A DNA stretch of 64,000 nt from Vibrio sp. 05-20-BW147 (GTDB lineage: Bacteria > Pseudomonadota > Gammaproteobacteria > Enterobacterales > Vibrionaceae), in NCBI RefSeq assembly GCF_013369385.1, contig NZ_SZTO01000014.1, positions 62,001 through 126,000 of the forward strand. The letters are read 5' to 3'. Shown here piece by piece: positions 26,472 to 35,864 of the stretch. The notes under the pieces were generated by a model that worked only from the letters and a program-made list of their open reading frames with translations, made no database searches and was not told the origin of the DNA. A program made the translations under genes and the position numbers. Within the stretch, counting starts at the first letter, position 1; each line of letters opens with the position of its first letter.

Positions 26472-28162
26472 CAGTTATCTAATTCCGGTTTCACCCACAC
26501 TTGGCTGAAGTCAAACCAGCCCAGCGCATTGCACTTCGCGTTTTGCAGTGCACCACTGTGATCTTTGTTAACCCCTAGCCAACAATGGAACATCGGGATA
26601 ACTTGGCAACTACGCACTAACTGTCGACCGATTTCACGCGCGGGAAACTCTTCGCAGCCTCCTTCTCGCCACAGGTCTACGAGTTGACTCCAGCGAGCAA
26701 AGTCACCATCTGTACTCATCGACTCAATGTTGCTGTAATCCAATAACCAACCCGCCAGTGCGTCATCGCGATTCGTCGCAATACCCATGGCTTTGATCCA
26801 AACATCCACACACTCAGGTTCTTGCAAAGACGCATCGTATTTCACGAAATCCACATCGATGTGATAGCGCTTAAGGATGGTCTTAATGGTTTTCGCGATC
26901 ACGGGAAACATCGGATGTTGAGCTTGATACGCCACTGAAATTCGTTCTAGCTCTGTCGGCGGCTCCATATTGGGTTTCGGGTAAAGATCGATCCAGCCGG
27001 GTTTGATACCAAACGCTTGCAGTAGTCCTAGTTCGATCACTTTCTCTTGCGGGACGTAGCTAAACAGCTGATAGCCGTTGAGAACGGAAGCTAAAAACTC
27101 CGCCCAGCGGGGATCTTTTGCCACGCCACTACGCTTATTAAGCAATAGAAAAGTGCAACCGGGGTCGAGTTCCACTTCATCTGATAACGAGGAAGAGTCC
27201 ATGATGGGCTTGCTTAAGCTTGGGTAGACCATCGAAGAGTACGCTTCGTCAATCACCCACACTTCCACTTGGTCCAGTAGCGGACGAAAGCCAAAATAGC
27301 CGTCAAATGCGCGAAGAATTAGCCTTTTATCGTCGTTCGATTGAACCATATAGGGGCCCGTTCCGACTGGGCGAATATGGTAATCCTCACTGCGCAGCCT
27401 TTCGGGCAATAATATCTTGGCTTGAGACTCACTCAGCGCCAAAGGCAGATGAAAATCGTCTTTAAACAGGTGAATATCCACCACCCACGGACTGGGTGTG
27501 GTCACAGATTGAAGATGAGAAAAAAGGTTGAGTCTGCGCAGCTCTAGTAAGCTTTCGATCACCATGTCGGTGGTAAGCAGCTCACCATTGTGAAAGCGCA
27601 CTCCCGGTCGCAGGTAAAAACGCCAGTGTTTGGCACTGCGCATTTCCCATGTATGTGCCAGATCGGGTTGCAAAACGTCGTTATCATCGAGCTTGGTTAA
27701 GCCACTAAAGATTTGCCGTGCAATGTGAATTTCCGTTCTACGCATCTGTAAATGCGGATTGAGCATAGAGAGTGGTCGGTAATAAGGTAGACGAACCACC
27801 TGTTCCCCTTCTCGGTGCTGCAAACCAAGATAGCCTTGGATCACCTGCGTGAGTTTTGCCGCGTCACTGTCTAATACTTCGAGCGCTTGGCCAATTTTCC
27901 CTTCTTCCAAATAGCGCTTGGCAAGATTTTCACTCACGTCTGCTTTGCTACGCTTAAAAATAAGCTGGGAGAGCTTGCCTCGCCCTGCAGCGGGATGCCA
28001 CTCAATCCAGCCTTCTTCTTCAAGTTTGTTTAGAACAATGCGAGCGTTGCGACGGGTGCAGAACAGAATTTCAGTGATGTCTTCAAGCTGAACATCGCTG
28101 TTTTTACCGTCGAAGTGTTGGAAAAGCGTTTCAAATTGGACTCTTAGACGCGGGCTACTCAT
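26471..28162 (-). CDS. sgrR: SgrR family transcriptional regulator
   Basis: A 563-residue SgrR-like protein: N-terminal winged HTH (~1-70, TRRNARIVLNKLEEEGWIEW), and a C-terminal solute-binding-protein-like domain (~115-430, with LAHTWEMRSAKHWRFYLRPGVRFHNGE). In E. coli SgrR senses sugar-phosphate stress and activates the small RNA SgrS, encoded divergently next to it. Here the upstream gene is co-directional and only 73 bp away, leaving no room for a divergent SgrS. The target in this genome is therefore uncertain. Confidence 0.85.
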   Translation of the reverse strand: MSSPRLRVQFETLFQHFDGKNSDVQLEDITEILFCTRRNARIVLNKLEEEGWIEWHPAAGRGKLSQLIFKRSKADVSENLAKRYLEEGKIGQALEVLDSDAAKLTQVIQGYLGLQHREGEQVVRLPYYRPLSMLNPHLQMRRTEIHIARQIFSGLTKLDDNDVLQPDLAHTWEMRSAKHWRFYLRPGVRFHNGELLTTDMVIESLLELRRLNLFSHLQSVTTPSPWVVDIHLFKDDFHLPLALSESQAKILLPERLRSEDYHIRPVGTGPYMVQSNDDKRLILRAFDGYFGFRPLLDQVEVWVIDEAYSSMVYPSLSKPIMDSSSLSDEVELDPGCTFLLLNKRSGVAKDPRWAEFLASVLNGYQLFSYVPQEKVIELGLLQAFGIKPGWIDLYPKPNMEPPTELERISVAYQAQHPMFPVIAKTIKTILKRYHIDVDFVKYDASLQEPECVDVWIKAMGIATNRDDALAGWLLDYSNIESMSTDGDFARWSQLVDLWREGGCEEFPAREIGRQLVRSCQVIPMFHCWLGVNKDHSGALQNAKCNALGWFDFSQVWVKPELDN

Positions 28163-28235
28163 AAAATGGGAAATTTCGTCGTTGAATTCGGTAGCCCTAA
28201 GTTTCCTTATTTTTGCTTAACAGTGCAAACGATTT

Positions 28236-28472
28236 TCACGCATCGATTGCAATGCCTAATTGCTGCGAAATTTCAATGAGTTGAGATTCAGAATCTAACT
28301 TGATTGACCATTTGCACTCCGCACCGTTCGCCACCAAAACATTGGCGCCACGACCAATCAGTTGAACAGCATCGACCTGAGCGCTTAAAGTGACACTGTG
28401 ACCACCTTGCAGCCTCACAACGACTTCATGTGGCGTGACGATGATTTTACCGTGGCTAAATTCAATCACCAT
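28236..28472 (-). CDS. Small conserved-type protein, possibly DUF3389
   Basis: A 78-residue soluble protein (from MVIEFSHGKIIVTPHEVVVRL) with alternating beta-type segments and no cysteine pairs. It recalls the uncharacterised DUF3389 family of vibrios, but I am not certain. It begins two bases after the thioesterase stop, so it is in the same transcript. ATG 28472 is preferred to an in-frame GTG at 28484 that lacks a spaced ribosome binding site. Confidence 0.65.
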   Translation of the reverse strand: MVIEFSHGKIIVTPHEVVVRLQGGHSVTLSAQVDAVQLIGRGANVLVANGAECKWSIKLDSESQLIEISQQLGIAIDA

Positions 28473-28473
28473 A

Positions 28474-28908
28474 TTAAACACCACGCTCTTTGTGCTGTTT
28501 AACAGCTATGGTCAAACGGCTGGTGCAAACCAATCTCTCACGTTCATCTGTAATCGTGATTTGCCACACTTGCGTTGATACACCGAGATGGATTGGCGTC
28601 GCCGTACCAATCACATAACCACTGCGCATCGGGCGAATATGGTTGGCATTAATATCAAGCCCAACGCAATAAGAACCGGCACCCACGCAAAAATTGGCCG
28701 CTAAAGAGCCGAGTGTTTCAGCAAGCACCACCGATGCGCCACCATGTAACATCCCGAGTGGTTGATGAGTAAAACTGCAAACCGGCATGGTTGCAGTCAG
28801 AGAGTTTTCGGTAAACCCGGTGTATTCGATTTGTAAGTGTTCAATAAGCGTATTTTTTGAGGTTGCGTTTAGGGTCGCTAAATCGATCGGTTTTTTCCAA
28901 ATGCTCAT
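28474..28908 (-). CDS. Hotdog-fold acyl-CoA thioesterase (MenI/YdiI-like)
   Basis: A 144-residue hotdog thioesterase. The segments ATMPVCSFTHQPLGMLHGGAS, VLAETLGSLAA and GLDINANHIRPMRSG closely follow E. coli YdiI/MenI, which hydrolyses 1,4-dihydroxy-2-naphthoyl-CoA in menaquinone synthesis. The catalytic acid is the Glu of VLAETLG (~64). Whether it serves menaquinone synthesis here is not evident; no men genes are adjacent. It is divergent from the M48 peptidase gene. Confidence 0.88.
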   Translation of the reverse strand: MSIWKKPIDLATLNATSKNTLIEHLQIEYTGFTENSLTATMPVCSFTHQPLGMLHGGASVVLAETLGSLAANFCVGAGSYCVGLDINANHIRPMRSGYVIGTATPIHLGVSTQVWQITITDERERLVCTSRLTIAVKQHKERGV

Positions 28909-28975
28909 TCTTTTGCCAGATTTCCGTTACAATTGGCGCTAGTATATACCCAAAATTATCGATATGGAGATTGTT

Positions 28976-29767
28976 ATGTCATCGTGGTTGAAAGCTTCTG
29001 CACTCATCGCCGTTGCTGGGCTTACTGCTTGCACTTCTTCCCCTACCGGGCGTAATCAACTGCTGATGTTTTCAGACAGTGAGATGTCCACGCTCGGCGC
29101 GAACTCTTTTGAGCAGATGAAGAAAGAGATTCCGATTAGCCAAAACAAAGCGACCAATCAATATGTTCAGTGTGTTGCCAAAGCGATTACCGACACCATT
29201 CCCCCTCAACCCGGTTTCAAAGAGTGGGAAGTGGTGGTATTTGATAGTGACCAAGTGAACGCTTTTGCCCTGCCAGGGGGAAAAATTGGCGTTTATACTG
29301 GCTTGCTGAATGTCGCGGTTAACCAAGACCAATTGGCAACGGTTATTGGCCATGAAGTGGCGCACGTGCTTGCAGAACACAGCAATGAACGTCTCTCTCA
29401 AAGTCAGCTTGCCAATGCCGGATTGCAGTTGGCCAACGTCGCCATCGGTGCGTCTGAGTATAAGCAGTATCAACAAATTACCATGGCGGCATTGGGTGTT
29501 GGCGTGCAATATGGGGTAATTTTACCTTACGGCCGAACCCAAGAATCCGAAGCCGATATTGTCGGCCTAGAATACATGGCAAAAGCAGGATTCGATCCAA
29601 AACAGAGCGTGGAACTGTGGAAAAACATGGCGAAAGCCTCAGGCGGAAATCAACCGCCAGAGTTACTTTCAACCCACCCATCTCACAGTACGCGCATCAA
29701 AGATTTGCAGGATAAAGCCAGTAAATTACCCGCTTACCAAAGTAAGTCTCCGAGCTGTAAAGCTTAA
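28976..29767 (+). CDS. M48 family metallopeptidase lipoprotein (LoiP/YcaL-like)
   Basis: A 263-residue lipoprotein peptidase: signal peptide with lipobox LTAC (Cys ~19), zinc motif HEVAHVLAEH (~125-134) and the third ligand in RTQESEADIVG (Glu ~189). It acts in the periplasm, probably on misfolded outer membrane proteins like E. coli LoiP or YcaL. The ATG 28976 is chosen because GGAG is six bases before it; the in-frame ATG at 28964 contains that ribosome binding site. Confidence 0.9.
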   Translation: MSSWLKASALIAVAGLTACTSSPTGRNQLLMFSDSEMSTLGANSFEQMKKEIPISQNKATNQYVQCVAKAITDTIPPQPGFKEWEVVVFDSDQVNAFALPGGKIGVYTGLLNVAVNQDQLATVIGHEVAHVLAEHSNERLSQSQLANAGLQLANVAIGASEYKQYQQITMAALGVGVQYGVILPYGRTQESEADIVGLEYMAKAGFDPKQSVELWKNMAKASGGNQPPELLSTHPSHSTRIKDLQDKASKLPAYQSKSPSCKA

Positions 29768-29771
29768 AAGT

Positions 29772-29798
29772 AAAGAGCTCCGTGAAGGAGCTCTTTCT
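29772..29798 (+). terminator. Intrinsic terminator of the M48 peptidase gene
   Basis: Ten-base-pair stem AAAGAGCTCC/GGAGCTCTTT, five-base loop, then T-rich sequence, five bases after the stop codon. Confidence 0.85.
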
Positions 29799-29839
29799 TA
29801 TTGGCAATACGAGACTTTTTTCTAGAAGCAAGGGATTGG

Positions 29840-30958
29840 CTAGGAGCCAAGAATCAATAGCGGTAAACGCATCAATTCATCGCCGGTTGCCGCAAAATGC
29901 CAGATGATCGCGACAAAGCCCGCCACAGACATAAGATACCAAGCAAATGCAAAGCACTGACCATAACGCGTCAGAGGAAGAAGATGGCTATGATGTCGGC
30001 CACGCCATTCCATTACTATCTCTAACATCCCCATAATGAGCAGAAAACCAAACAGCGTTAAACCTAACGCATAGGAAAGATACACACCTGCAGCCGCGGT
30101 GAGTACGCCGCCAACTAGCCCCACCCAACTGTTCATCGAAAATGTGATGCTTTTGAGAATATGCCCACCATCTAATGGGAGTATGGGCAGTAAGTTAAAT
30201 AAGTTCAATAAGGCATTAAACACCGCCAGCCCAGCAAAAAAAGCCTCGCCCGTCAGCCAATAGATCACCACCAGAAGTAAGCTGAGGATCAGACCAAAAA
30301 ACGGCCCCATAATTGAAATCACCACATCCTGCCAACGGGTATTGATCTTATCGTCGCTGAGCGCCATACCGCCAAAGAACGGAATTAGGTAAAAACCTTT
30401 GGTCTGCATGCCAAAGTATTTCATTGCGCGAACATGGCCATATTCGTGAATCACTAAACAAGCAATCAATGCCAGCGCGAACTGGAATGAAAACAGCCAT
30501 GAATAAGCAGCCAAACTCATTGAAGCAAGGGCAACTTTGATAATCTTGGCACTTTTAAATGCTTTCATGCCTAAAGAAATCAAGCCAATAAGACTAAAAC
30601 GGCGCTCTTCTTGGCGTGGTTGCACAGGGACTTGCTGCTCGATGTCTTTTTCGTTTCTAGTACCACTGGCTGCCACTTGACCATTGACTAAACATTGGTA
30701 GTCAAACAGAAACGGTTGCCAGTCAAGCTGACCCGACAGCTCACATCTGAGCTCTTCCTCCCCAGCCATCAAGACAAACTGGTGTGAAAATTCCGAATGC
30801 TGCCCTTGCGTTGCATCGCGCTGAGAAACGAGTGTGTTGTCCCAAAAAAGCTGCTGCCAGCCCGCCATAGAACCTTCAAGTCTCAATGAGCGTCCTAGAA
30901 GTTCGATATTTAATAATTCCAACGTTAACTCGGCTATCCAAATAGACAAAGGCCCCAT
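29840..30958 (-). CDS. M50-like site-2 protease family membrane protein
   Basis: A 372-residue protein with a soluble N-terminal part (~1-130) followed by about six membrane segments. The zinc motif HEYGH (in VIHEYGHVRAMKYFG, ~170) and the second motif LLPILPLDGGH (Asp ~262) identify an intramembrane metalloprotease of the M50 type. GPFFGLILSLLL contains the usual central GPxxG. The soluble front may be a substrate-binding or regulatory part. Target unknown. ATG 30958, with AGG four bases before it, is preferred to a TTG five codons upstream. Confidence 0.85.
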   Translation of the reverse strand: MGPLSIWIAELTLELLNIELLGRSLRLEGSMAGWQQLFWDNTLVSQRDATQGQHSEFSHQFVLMAGEEELRCELSGQLDWQPFLFDYQCLVNGQVAASGTRNEKDIEQQVPVQPRQEERRFSLIGLISLGMKAFKSAKIIKVALASMSLAAYSWLFSFQFALALIACLVIHEYGHVRAMKYFGMQTKGFYLIPFFGGMALSDDKINTRWQDVVISIMGPFFGLILSLLLVVIYWLTGEAFFAGLAVFNALLNLFNLLPILPLDGGHILKSITFSMNSWVGLVGGVLTAAAGVYLSYALGLTLFGFLLIMGMLEIVMEWRGRHHSHLLPLTRYGQCFAFAWYLMSVAGFVAIIWHFAATGDELMRLPLLILGS

Positions 30959-31297
30959 TATGCCTGCGCACAATTAGCGTTAAAAGATCCCTTCTTCTGA
31001 ACAGCGCACAATTTGAACAGATAGCACGCTATTTCCCCATCAAATAATCAAAATATTTCTGGTCAAACCATTCATTGAGTAAATATCTCCATAATACATC
31101 GCCTTAGAGATACTGACTTGATCCATGCATCAAATTTACTGTTTAAAAAGCACACTGACTTTGACACCTTTGCTTACATTAAATTAACATTCATGTTACA
31201 TAATAGAATTAATACTCAACTCGATAAGTTGAGTTTCATAACAAACAACAATTACAAGGACATCTGTCCACAATCACACACCCTAGGAGGGTCAAGG
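30959..31297. other. 339-bp intergenic region, fadL promoter and leader
   Basis: Divergent region between the M50-like gene and fadL. TTGACA at 31161-31166 could be a -35 element but no good -10 is seen at the right spacing. A hairpin lies in the probable leader (31214-31234). No gene seen. Confidence 0.45.
31214..31234 (+). other. Hairpin in the fadL leader
   Basis: Perfect eight-base-pair stem ACTCAACT/AGTTGAGT with a CGATA loop, about 65 bases before the fadL start. Not followed by a T-tract, so a leader structure rather than a terminator; could influence mRNA stability or bind a small RNA. Confidence 0.4.
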
Positions 31298-32545
31298 ATG
31301 AACAAGAAGAACTGCTCTCTGCTGACGATATCGATATTGTTTGCCTGCCATGCTAATGGCGCTGGTTTCCAAGTTGCGGAACATTCAGCGTCTGGTCTTG
31401 GTCGAGCGTTTTCCGGTGAAGGGGCTGTTGCTGACAACGCTTCGGTACTGGCGAGAAACCCAGCTGCGATGACACTATTTGAAAACGCACAGTTTTCTGG
31501 TGCTCTGTCTATCGTTGATCCAGAGGTCAATGTTTACGATAAAACGAATGGCGAACAATCTGATGACGTTGCGCCTTTGCAACTTGTTCCTGCGGCCTAT
31601 TACATCAGCCCTATCAATGAGAAGTGGGCATGGGGTATTGGTATGTTTACTAACTACGGTGTGGCGACTGACTACCCAAACGACATTTCGGCTGGCGACA
31701 TGGCTGGTGATACGGCGTTAGTTTCAGTGGGGATTAACCCCAATATCGCCTATCGCGTTAACGAAGCGTTGAGCGTAGGTGCGGGTGTGAATTTTGTTTA
31801 TGCACACGCAGAGTTGACTCGTCACAAGGGTTCTCTTGCACCTCTGTTTGGATCGACTGATAAATCTGAAAACCTGATCGGCATGACTGGCACGACCTTT
31901 GGTTACGGCTGGAATGTCGGCGCACTCTACGAACTCAGTGAAAAAACACGCTTTGGTTTGGGTTATCGTTCCAAAGTCGATCTGGATTTCGATGATGGTG
32001 AATTCAGCAGCTACGATTCAGGCATCGCCACAGCCCCTAAAGTCGATGGCCGTCTACAGATCAGCCTACCTTCCATCATTGAAGTCTCGGCATACCATGA
32101 ATTTAACGAGCAATGGGCGATGCACGCCGGTTGGCAACAAACCGAATGGAGCACATTCACCGAGCTAAAGGCAACGTCTCCACAGTGTAACGATGGTACC
32201 GCTGGTCAATGCTTCTATAAACCAGAGCATTACGAAAACAACAATCGTTATTCACTTGGTGCAACCTATCAAATGAACGAAAGCTGGACTCTTCGCGCAG
32301 GCTTAGCATTTGATGAACAAGCCGGTGAAGCAACCCTCAGCATTCCTGACAGCGACCGTTTCTGGTACAGCGCAGGCTTAACTTACTTGATGAGCGACAA
32401 CATGACGATCGACGCGGGCTTTGCACTGGTTAAGAGCCGTTCTGGTTCATTCAAAGAAACCAACGCAGCAGATGCTGTGCTTGAGTTTGAAGCAGAAGGC
32501 ACGGCCTATATCAGCGCGATTCAAATGAACTACACCTTTAAGTAA
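31298..32545 (+). CDS. fadL: FadL family outer membrane lipid transporter
   Basis: A 415-residue FadL-type porin: signal peptide ending around HANG, then AGFQVAEHSASGLGRAFSGEGA and NASVLARNPAAMTLF, the conserved N-terminal hatch motifs, and barrel strands ending in MNYTFK. It imports long-chain fatty acids across the outer membrane. AGGAGG eight bases before ATG 31298 fixes the start; the open frame extends 60 codons upstream without a signal peptide. The lipase gene volA follows after 22 bases, a known Vibrio operon. Confidence 0.92.
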   Translation: MNKKNCSLLTISILFACHANGAGFQVAEHSASGLGRAFSGEGAVADNASVLARNPAAMTLFENAQFSGALSIVDPEVNVYDKTNGEQSDDVAPLQLVPAAYYISPINEKWAWGIGMFTNYGVATDYPNDISAGDMAGDTALVSVGINPNIAYRVNEALSVGAGVNFVYAHAELTRHKGSLAPLFGSTDKSENLIGMTGTTFGYGWNVGALYELSEKTRFGLGYRSKVDLDFDDGEFSSYDSGIATAPKVDGRLQISLPSIIEVSAYHEFNEQWAMHAGWQQTEWSTFTELKATSPQCNDGTAGQCFYKPEHYENNNRYSLGATYQMNESWTLRAGLAFDEQAGEATLSIPDSDRFWYSAGLTYLMSDNMTIDAGFALVKSRSGSFKETNAADAVLEFEAEGTAYISAIQMNYTFK

Positions 32546-32567
32546 TTAGGATTGATGGAGTATAACG

Positions 32568-35039
32568 ATGAAACATACCTTTAAATTATCGCTACTATGT
32601 TCAGCAATCCTACTTGCGGGTTGTGGTGACAACACAGAAAGCTCAGGCACGACAGGTTCAGTGACTTTTGAACCAAGCGTTCAAAAATTGTTGGGGCGCG
32701 ATGCGTCAATTAAGTTCGCCTTGAAAGGGACATCTGCGGCGGTACCGCTACCCTCTTTCTTGCTGTTTGATACCAATGATCACACCTTGAATATCCCAAT
32801 TAGTGCGGGTTCTTCTAAAGGCTTGGATAACCCTCAAGTTGCAATGGGCGAGTCGGATGGTTGGAGTACCATTATGCCCTTCAGCATCAACCTCAATTTT
32901 TCTGAAGGAGTGACACTATTACGTGACTTCGATTCGATGAACCCCGTTAGCCAAAATCTGAATGATGGTGTTCTTGTGGCTAAGGTTGATGTCGATCTTG
33001 CGACTGGAGCAATGAGCAATTTCACGGCCCTAACCCCAGGTGTTGATTTTCTTGCGGTCACAACCGATCTGAAGAGCATTAACGTTGTTCCTCTAAAAGG
33101 TTTGGATCCTGCATCAAACTACATTTATGCGCTGACCGAGTCGATTAAAGACAGTAACAACAATTCCCTAGGAACCTCCAGCTCCTATGCAAGCTTGAAG
33201 AGTTCAACGGCTCAGTCTGGTCTGTTGGCGACACCGCAAAAAATTATCTGGAATATTGAAAAAACCTTCGAAGATAATGCACAAGTCACCAACAAAGATG
33301 AAATTGTCTACTCTTCTTGGTTTACGACTGCGTCAGCAGGCAATGTAATGCAGGGAACAAAAGCAGCGATAGCTGCCTCAGTGAATCCTGCTGTTAAGCC
33401 GGCTGGTGTTTGGAAAGGCACCGCGAACCCAAACAACCTCTCAGTTGACGATCTCAACTCGCTTTACAGCATTGATGCAGACGATGTCGGTGCCGATTTC
33501 GGCACAGCAGTCACTAATGATCCACTCTTCAAAACGGCATTTGGTGACGAGCAGGCAAGTGCGTTAAAAGCCAGTTACGAGACGTTAGCAGCGGCCGCAC
33601 CGACACTCGATTCCATTCAAGTGTTTCGTGGTACAGTCAAACTGCCCTACTTCCTGAGTGATCAAGTTGATGGTAAAGAATGGAAGACGCTTCCTTGGCG
33701 TAGCGGTATGCCAAGTGTATTTAAGATTCTAAAGACCTTGAGTTCAGGCTCTGACGCAGATAAGGCTGAAATCATCCGTCAGTTAAGCGATTTAGGTTTT
33801 ACTGTTCTCCCAGATCAGCTTTACTCCGCGCAACACCAAGCGCTGCTTGTGGGAGCGAAACTGACATTAGCCGATGGTACTCAGCTTGACGCCGATCGAA
33901 TTATGACCAGATACAGTGCAGTACCACAGATCCGTGCTGTCAAAGAAGTGCCTTTCATCATGTTTGTTCCTAAGGGAGCTGGCGCAGATAATGTACCACT
34001 ACTGCAATACCAGCACGGAATCACCAACCTGAAGGAAAGTGCTTATGCATTAGCACTGAGCCACATCAGTACCGCGATTCAAACGGGCAAAACCCCGTAT
34101 GCATTAATCGCTATCGATCAGCCATTGCATGGTCAACGTGCTTTGTCCGATGGAACCGTAACGACGCCCCAGACACCGACTGTCTTTATGAATCTTGAAT
34201 ACTTGCCAGTGGCAAGAGACAACATTCGTCAAGGCGCAATAGACGGTTTAGGACTGAGATACGCACTCAATTACGTAAATCCAACAGAAGTCGCTTTCCA
34301 GACAGTCAATCAGGCGGATGTTTCTCTGATTGGTCATTCTATCGGTGGCATTACTGGCATCAGTAGCTATGCTGTTGCGAATACCTCGATCAATCCAGCG
34401 ATTGATCCGATGTTTGCTTACCAGACAGCAACATTAGCCAATCCAGGTGGCGGTATTGCACCATTTTTGTTTGAGTCTGGTTCATTTTCACCAATCATCA
34501 AGCACAGCATCACTGCGGCGGCAATTCCAAGTTACTTAAATTACTACGCGAATACATGTCCGACCAAAGACGATCCTGGCACTTGTTTCAACAACTTCTA
34601 CAGCGCGGCGGATGCCGAAACGAAAAGTGAAATCGATAGTACATTGACCTCATTTACATACGCTGCGCAGACCGTATTGGACAACGTTGACCCATTCAAT
34701 ATGGCTTCTCAAGTGAGCGGCTCTTTGTTGGGCATTCAATCCAATGGCGATGCGACCATTCCCAATAAAGTGTCGAAAATTCCGACCGCAGGCACAGAGC
34801 CATTGTTTAAGAAACTAGGATTAGCAAATACAGCGACTGATGCCTCTGGTCCGCGTGTTGCTTCATACTTTGATGCATCATCTAACGCAGCCCACTCTAC
34901 GGTGATTGCACCCGGATCGGCTGACGAAACTGCAGCTCACGGTGAAATGAGTTCACAAATCGTTCAGTTTACGCTCACCAAAGGCAACAGTGACGGTTCA
35001 TTAGCAGTCAACGCAGGGTGGTTGGACGCAAGCAAATAA
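32568..35039 (+). CDS. volA: Surface lipoprotein lysophospholipase VolA (Pla-1/cef type lipase)
   Basis: An 823-residue lipoprotein: lipobox LAGC (Cys ~19), a long extracellular N-terminal region with bacterial Ig-like features (~20-350), and an alpha/beta-hydrolase with QYQHGITNLKESAYAL and the nucleophile elbow GHSIGGITG (Ser ~590). This matches the VolA/Pla-1/cef extracellular lipase family. In V. cholerae VolA is exposed at the surface and cleaves lysophosphatidylcholine, feeding fatty acid to the neighbouring FadL. GGAG seven bases before the ATG and the 22-bp gap support co-transcription with fadL. Confidence 0.92.
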   Translation: MKHTFKLSLLCSAILLAGCGDNTESSGTTGSVTFEPSVQKLLGRDASIKFALKGTSAAVPLPSFLLFDTNDHTLNIPISAGSSKGLDNPQVAMGESDGWSTIMPFSINLNFSEGVTLLRDFDSMNPVSQNLNDGVLVAKVDVDLATGAMSNFTALTPGVDFLAVTTDLKSINVVPLKGLDPASNYIYALTESIKDSNNNSLGTSSSYASLKSSTAQSGLLATPQKIIWNIEKTFEDNAQVTNKDEIVYSSWFTTASAGNVMQGTKAAIAASVNPAVKPAGVWKGTANPNNLSVDDLNSLYSIDADDVGADFGTAVTNDPLFKTAFGDEQASALKASYETLAAAAPTLDSIQVFRGTVKLPYFLSDQVDGKEWKTLPWRSGMPSVFKILKTLSSGSDADKAEIIRQLSDLGFTVLPDQLYSAQHQALLVGAKLTLADGTQLDADRIMTRYSAVPQIRAVKEVPFIMFVPKGAGADNVPLLQYQHGITNLKESAYALALSHISTAIQTGKTPYALIAIDQPLHGQRALSDGTVTTPQTPTVFMNLEYLPVARDNIRQGAIDGLGLRYALNYVNPTEVAFQTVNQADVSLIGHSIGGITGISSYAVANTSINPAIDPMFAYQTATLANPGGGIAPFLFESGSFSPIIKHSITAAAIPSYLNYYANTCPTKDDPGTCFNNFYSAADAETKSEIDSTLTSFTYAAQTVLDNVDPFNMASQVSGSLLGIQSNGDATIPNKVSKIPTAGTEPLFKKLGLANTATDASGPRVASYFDASSNAAHSTVIAPGSADETAAHGEMSSQIVQFTLTKGNSDGSLAVNAGWLDASK

Positions 35040-35064
35040 TTCAACAATAACCCGGTTAAGTTAG

Positions 35065-35097
35065 TGCCCAGTGTTTCTATAACACTGGGCATTTTAT
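35065..35097 (+). terminator. Intrinsic terminator of the fadL-volA operon
   Basis: Eleven-base-pair stem TGCCCAGTGTT/AACACTGGGCA with a short loop, followed by TTTTATTA. Confidence 0.87.
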
Positions 35098-35254
35098 TAG
35101 ATGTTATATATCTCGGACGTTCATGGCTTAAATTGAATCTTCCATTTGGGTTAGATTATTGTAAAACCCCCACTTTAATTGGCGAAGACCCTTTTAATTC
35201 TCAGGATAAAGTGGATAATACCGCCTCAAGTTAATACTACTAAGGTGAGTTCTT

Positions 35255-35812
35255 ATGTCTATCGAAGCAACTCTGCTGGATCGTTGCCAGTCTAAATGTG
35301 AATTGTGTTCTTCTGAATCTTCGCTTACTGCTTATGCAGTGCCGCCTCACGGTCACGTGACCGTTGACACAGCTATCATGGTTTGTGACAAGTGCCTAGG
35401 TGAAATCGATGAGCCAAAAGACATTAATCACTGGCGCTGCCTTACTGACAGCATGTGGAGCCAGGTTCCTGCGGTACAAGTGACTGCATGGCGCCAATTG
35501 ACTCGCCTAAACTCTGAAAGCTGGGCTTTAGACGCTCTTGACATGATGTACATGGAAGAAGAGATCAAGACTTGGGCTATGAAAGGAATGTCTGCGGACG
35601 ACAAAACCGTTGACTGTAACGGCGCTGAACTGAAAAAAGGCGACGATGTTACGGTTATCAAAGATCTGCCAATCAAAGGCACTAACCAAGTTATCAAACA
35701 AGGTACCGTTATCCGTGGCATTAGCCTAAGTGACGATCCTAAATTGGTTTCTGGTAAAGTGAATGGCGGCCAATCTATGTACGTTATCGCGGAATACTGC
35801 CGTAAAAAGTAA
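35255..35812 (+). CDS. PhnA/YjdM family zinc-ribbon protein
   Basis: A 185-residue protein: N-terminal zinc ribbon (CQSKCELC ~11-18, and CDKC ~44-47) and a C-terminal PhnA domain (TVDCNGAELKKGDDVTVIKDLPIKG). Proteins of this family are annotated as alkylphosphonate-related but are not shown to act in phosphonate uptake; the family name is historical. A terminator follows, so the gene is monocistronic. Confidence 0.9.
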   Translation: MSIEATLLDRCQSKCELCSSESSLTAYAVPPHGHVTVDTAIMVCDKCLGEIDEPKDINHWRCLTDSMWSQVPAVQVTAWRQLTRLNSESWALDALDMMYMEEEIKTWAMKGMSADDKTVDCNGAELKKGDDVTVIKDLPIKGTNQVIKQGTVIRGISLSDDPKLVSGKVNGGQSMYVIAEYCRKK

Positions 35813-35836
35813 TGTCTCGCTAACGCTAAATGATCT

Positions 35837-35864
35837 TGGGTGTTCGAATGAACACCCATTTTTT
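35837..35864 (+). terminator. Intrinsic terminator of the phnA-like gene
   Basis: Nine-base-pair stem TGGGTGTTC/GAACACCCA with a GAAT loop and six T residues. Confidence 0.9.

Noticed and set aside
31118..31297. 60-codon N-terminal extension of fadL
   Set aside because: AGGAGG and a signal peptide fit the start at 31298, and the extension has no family similarity.
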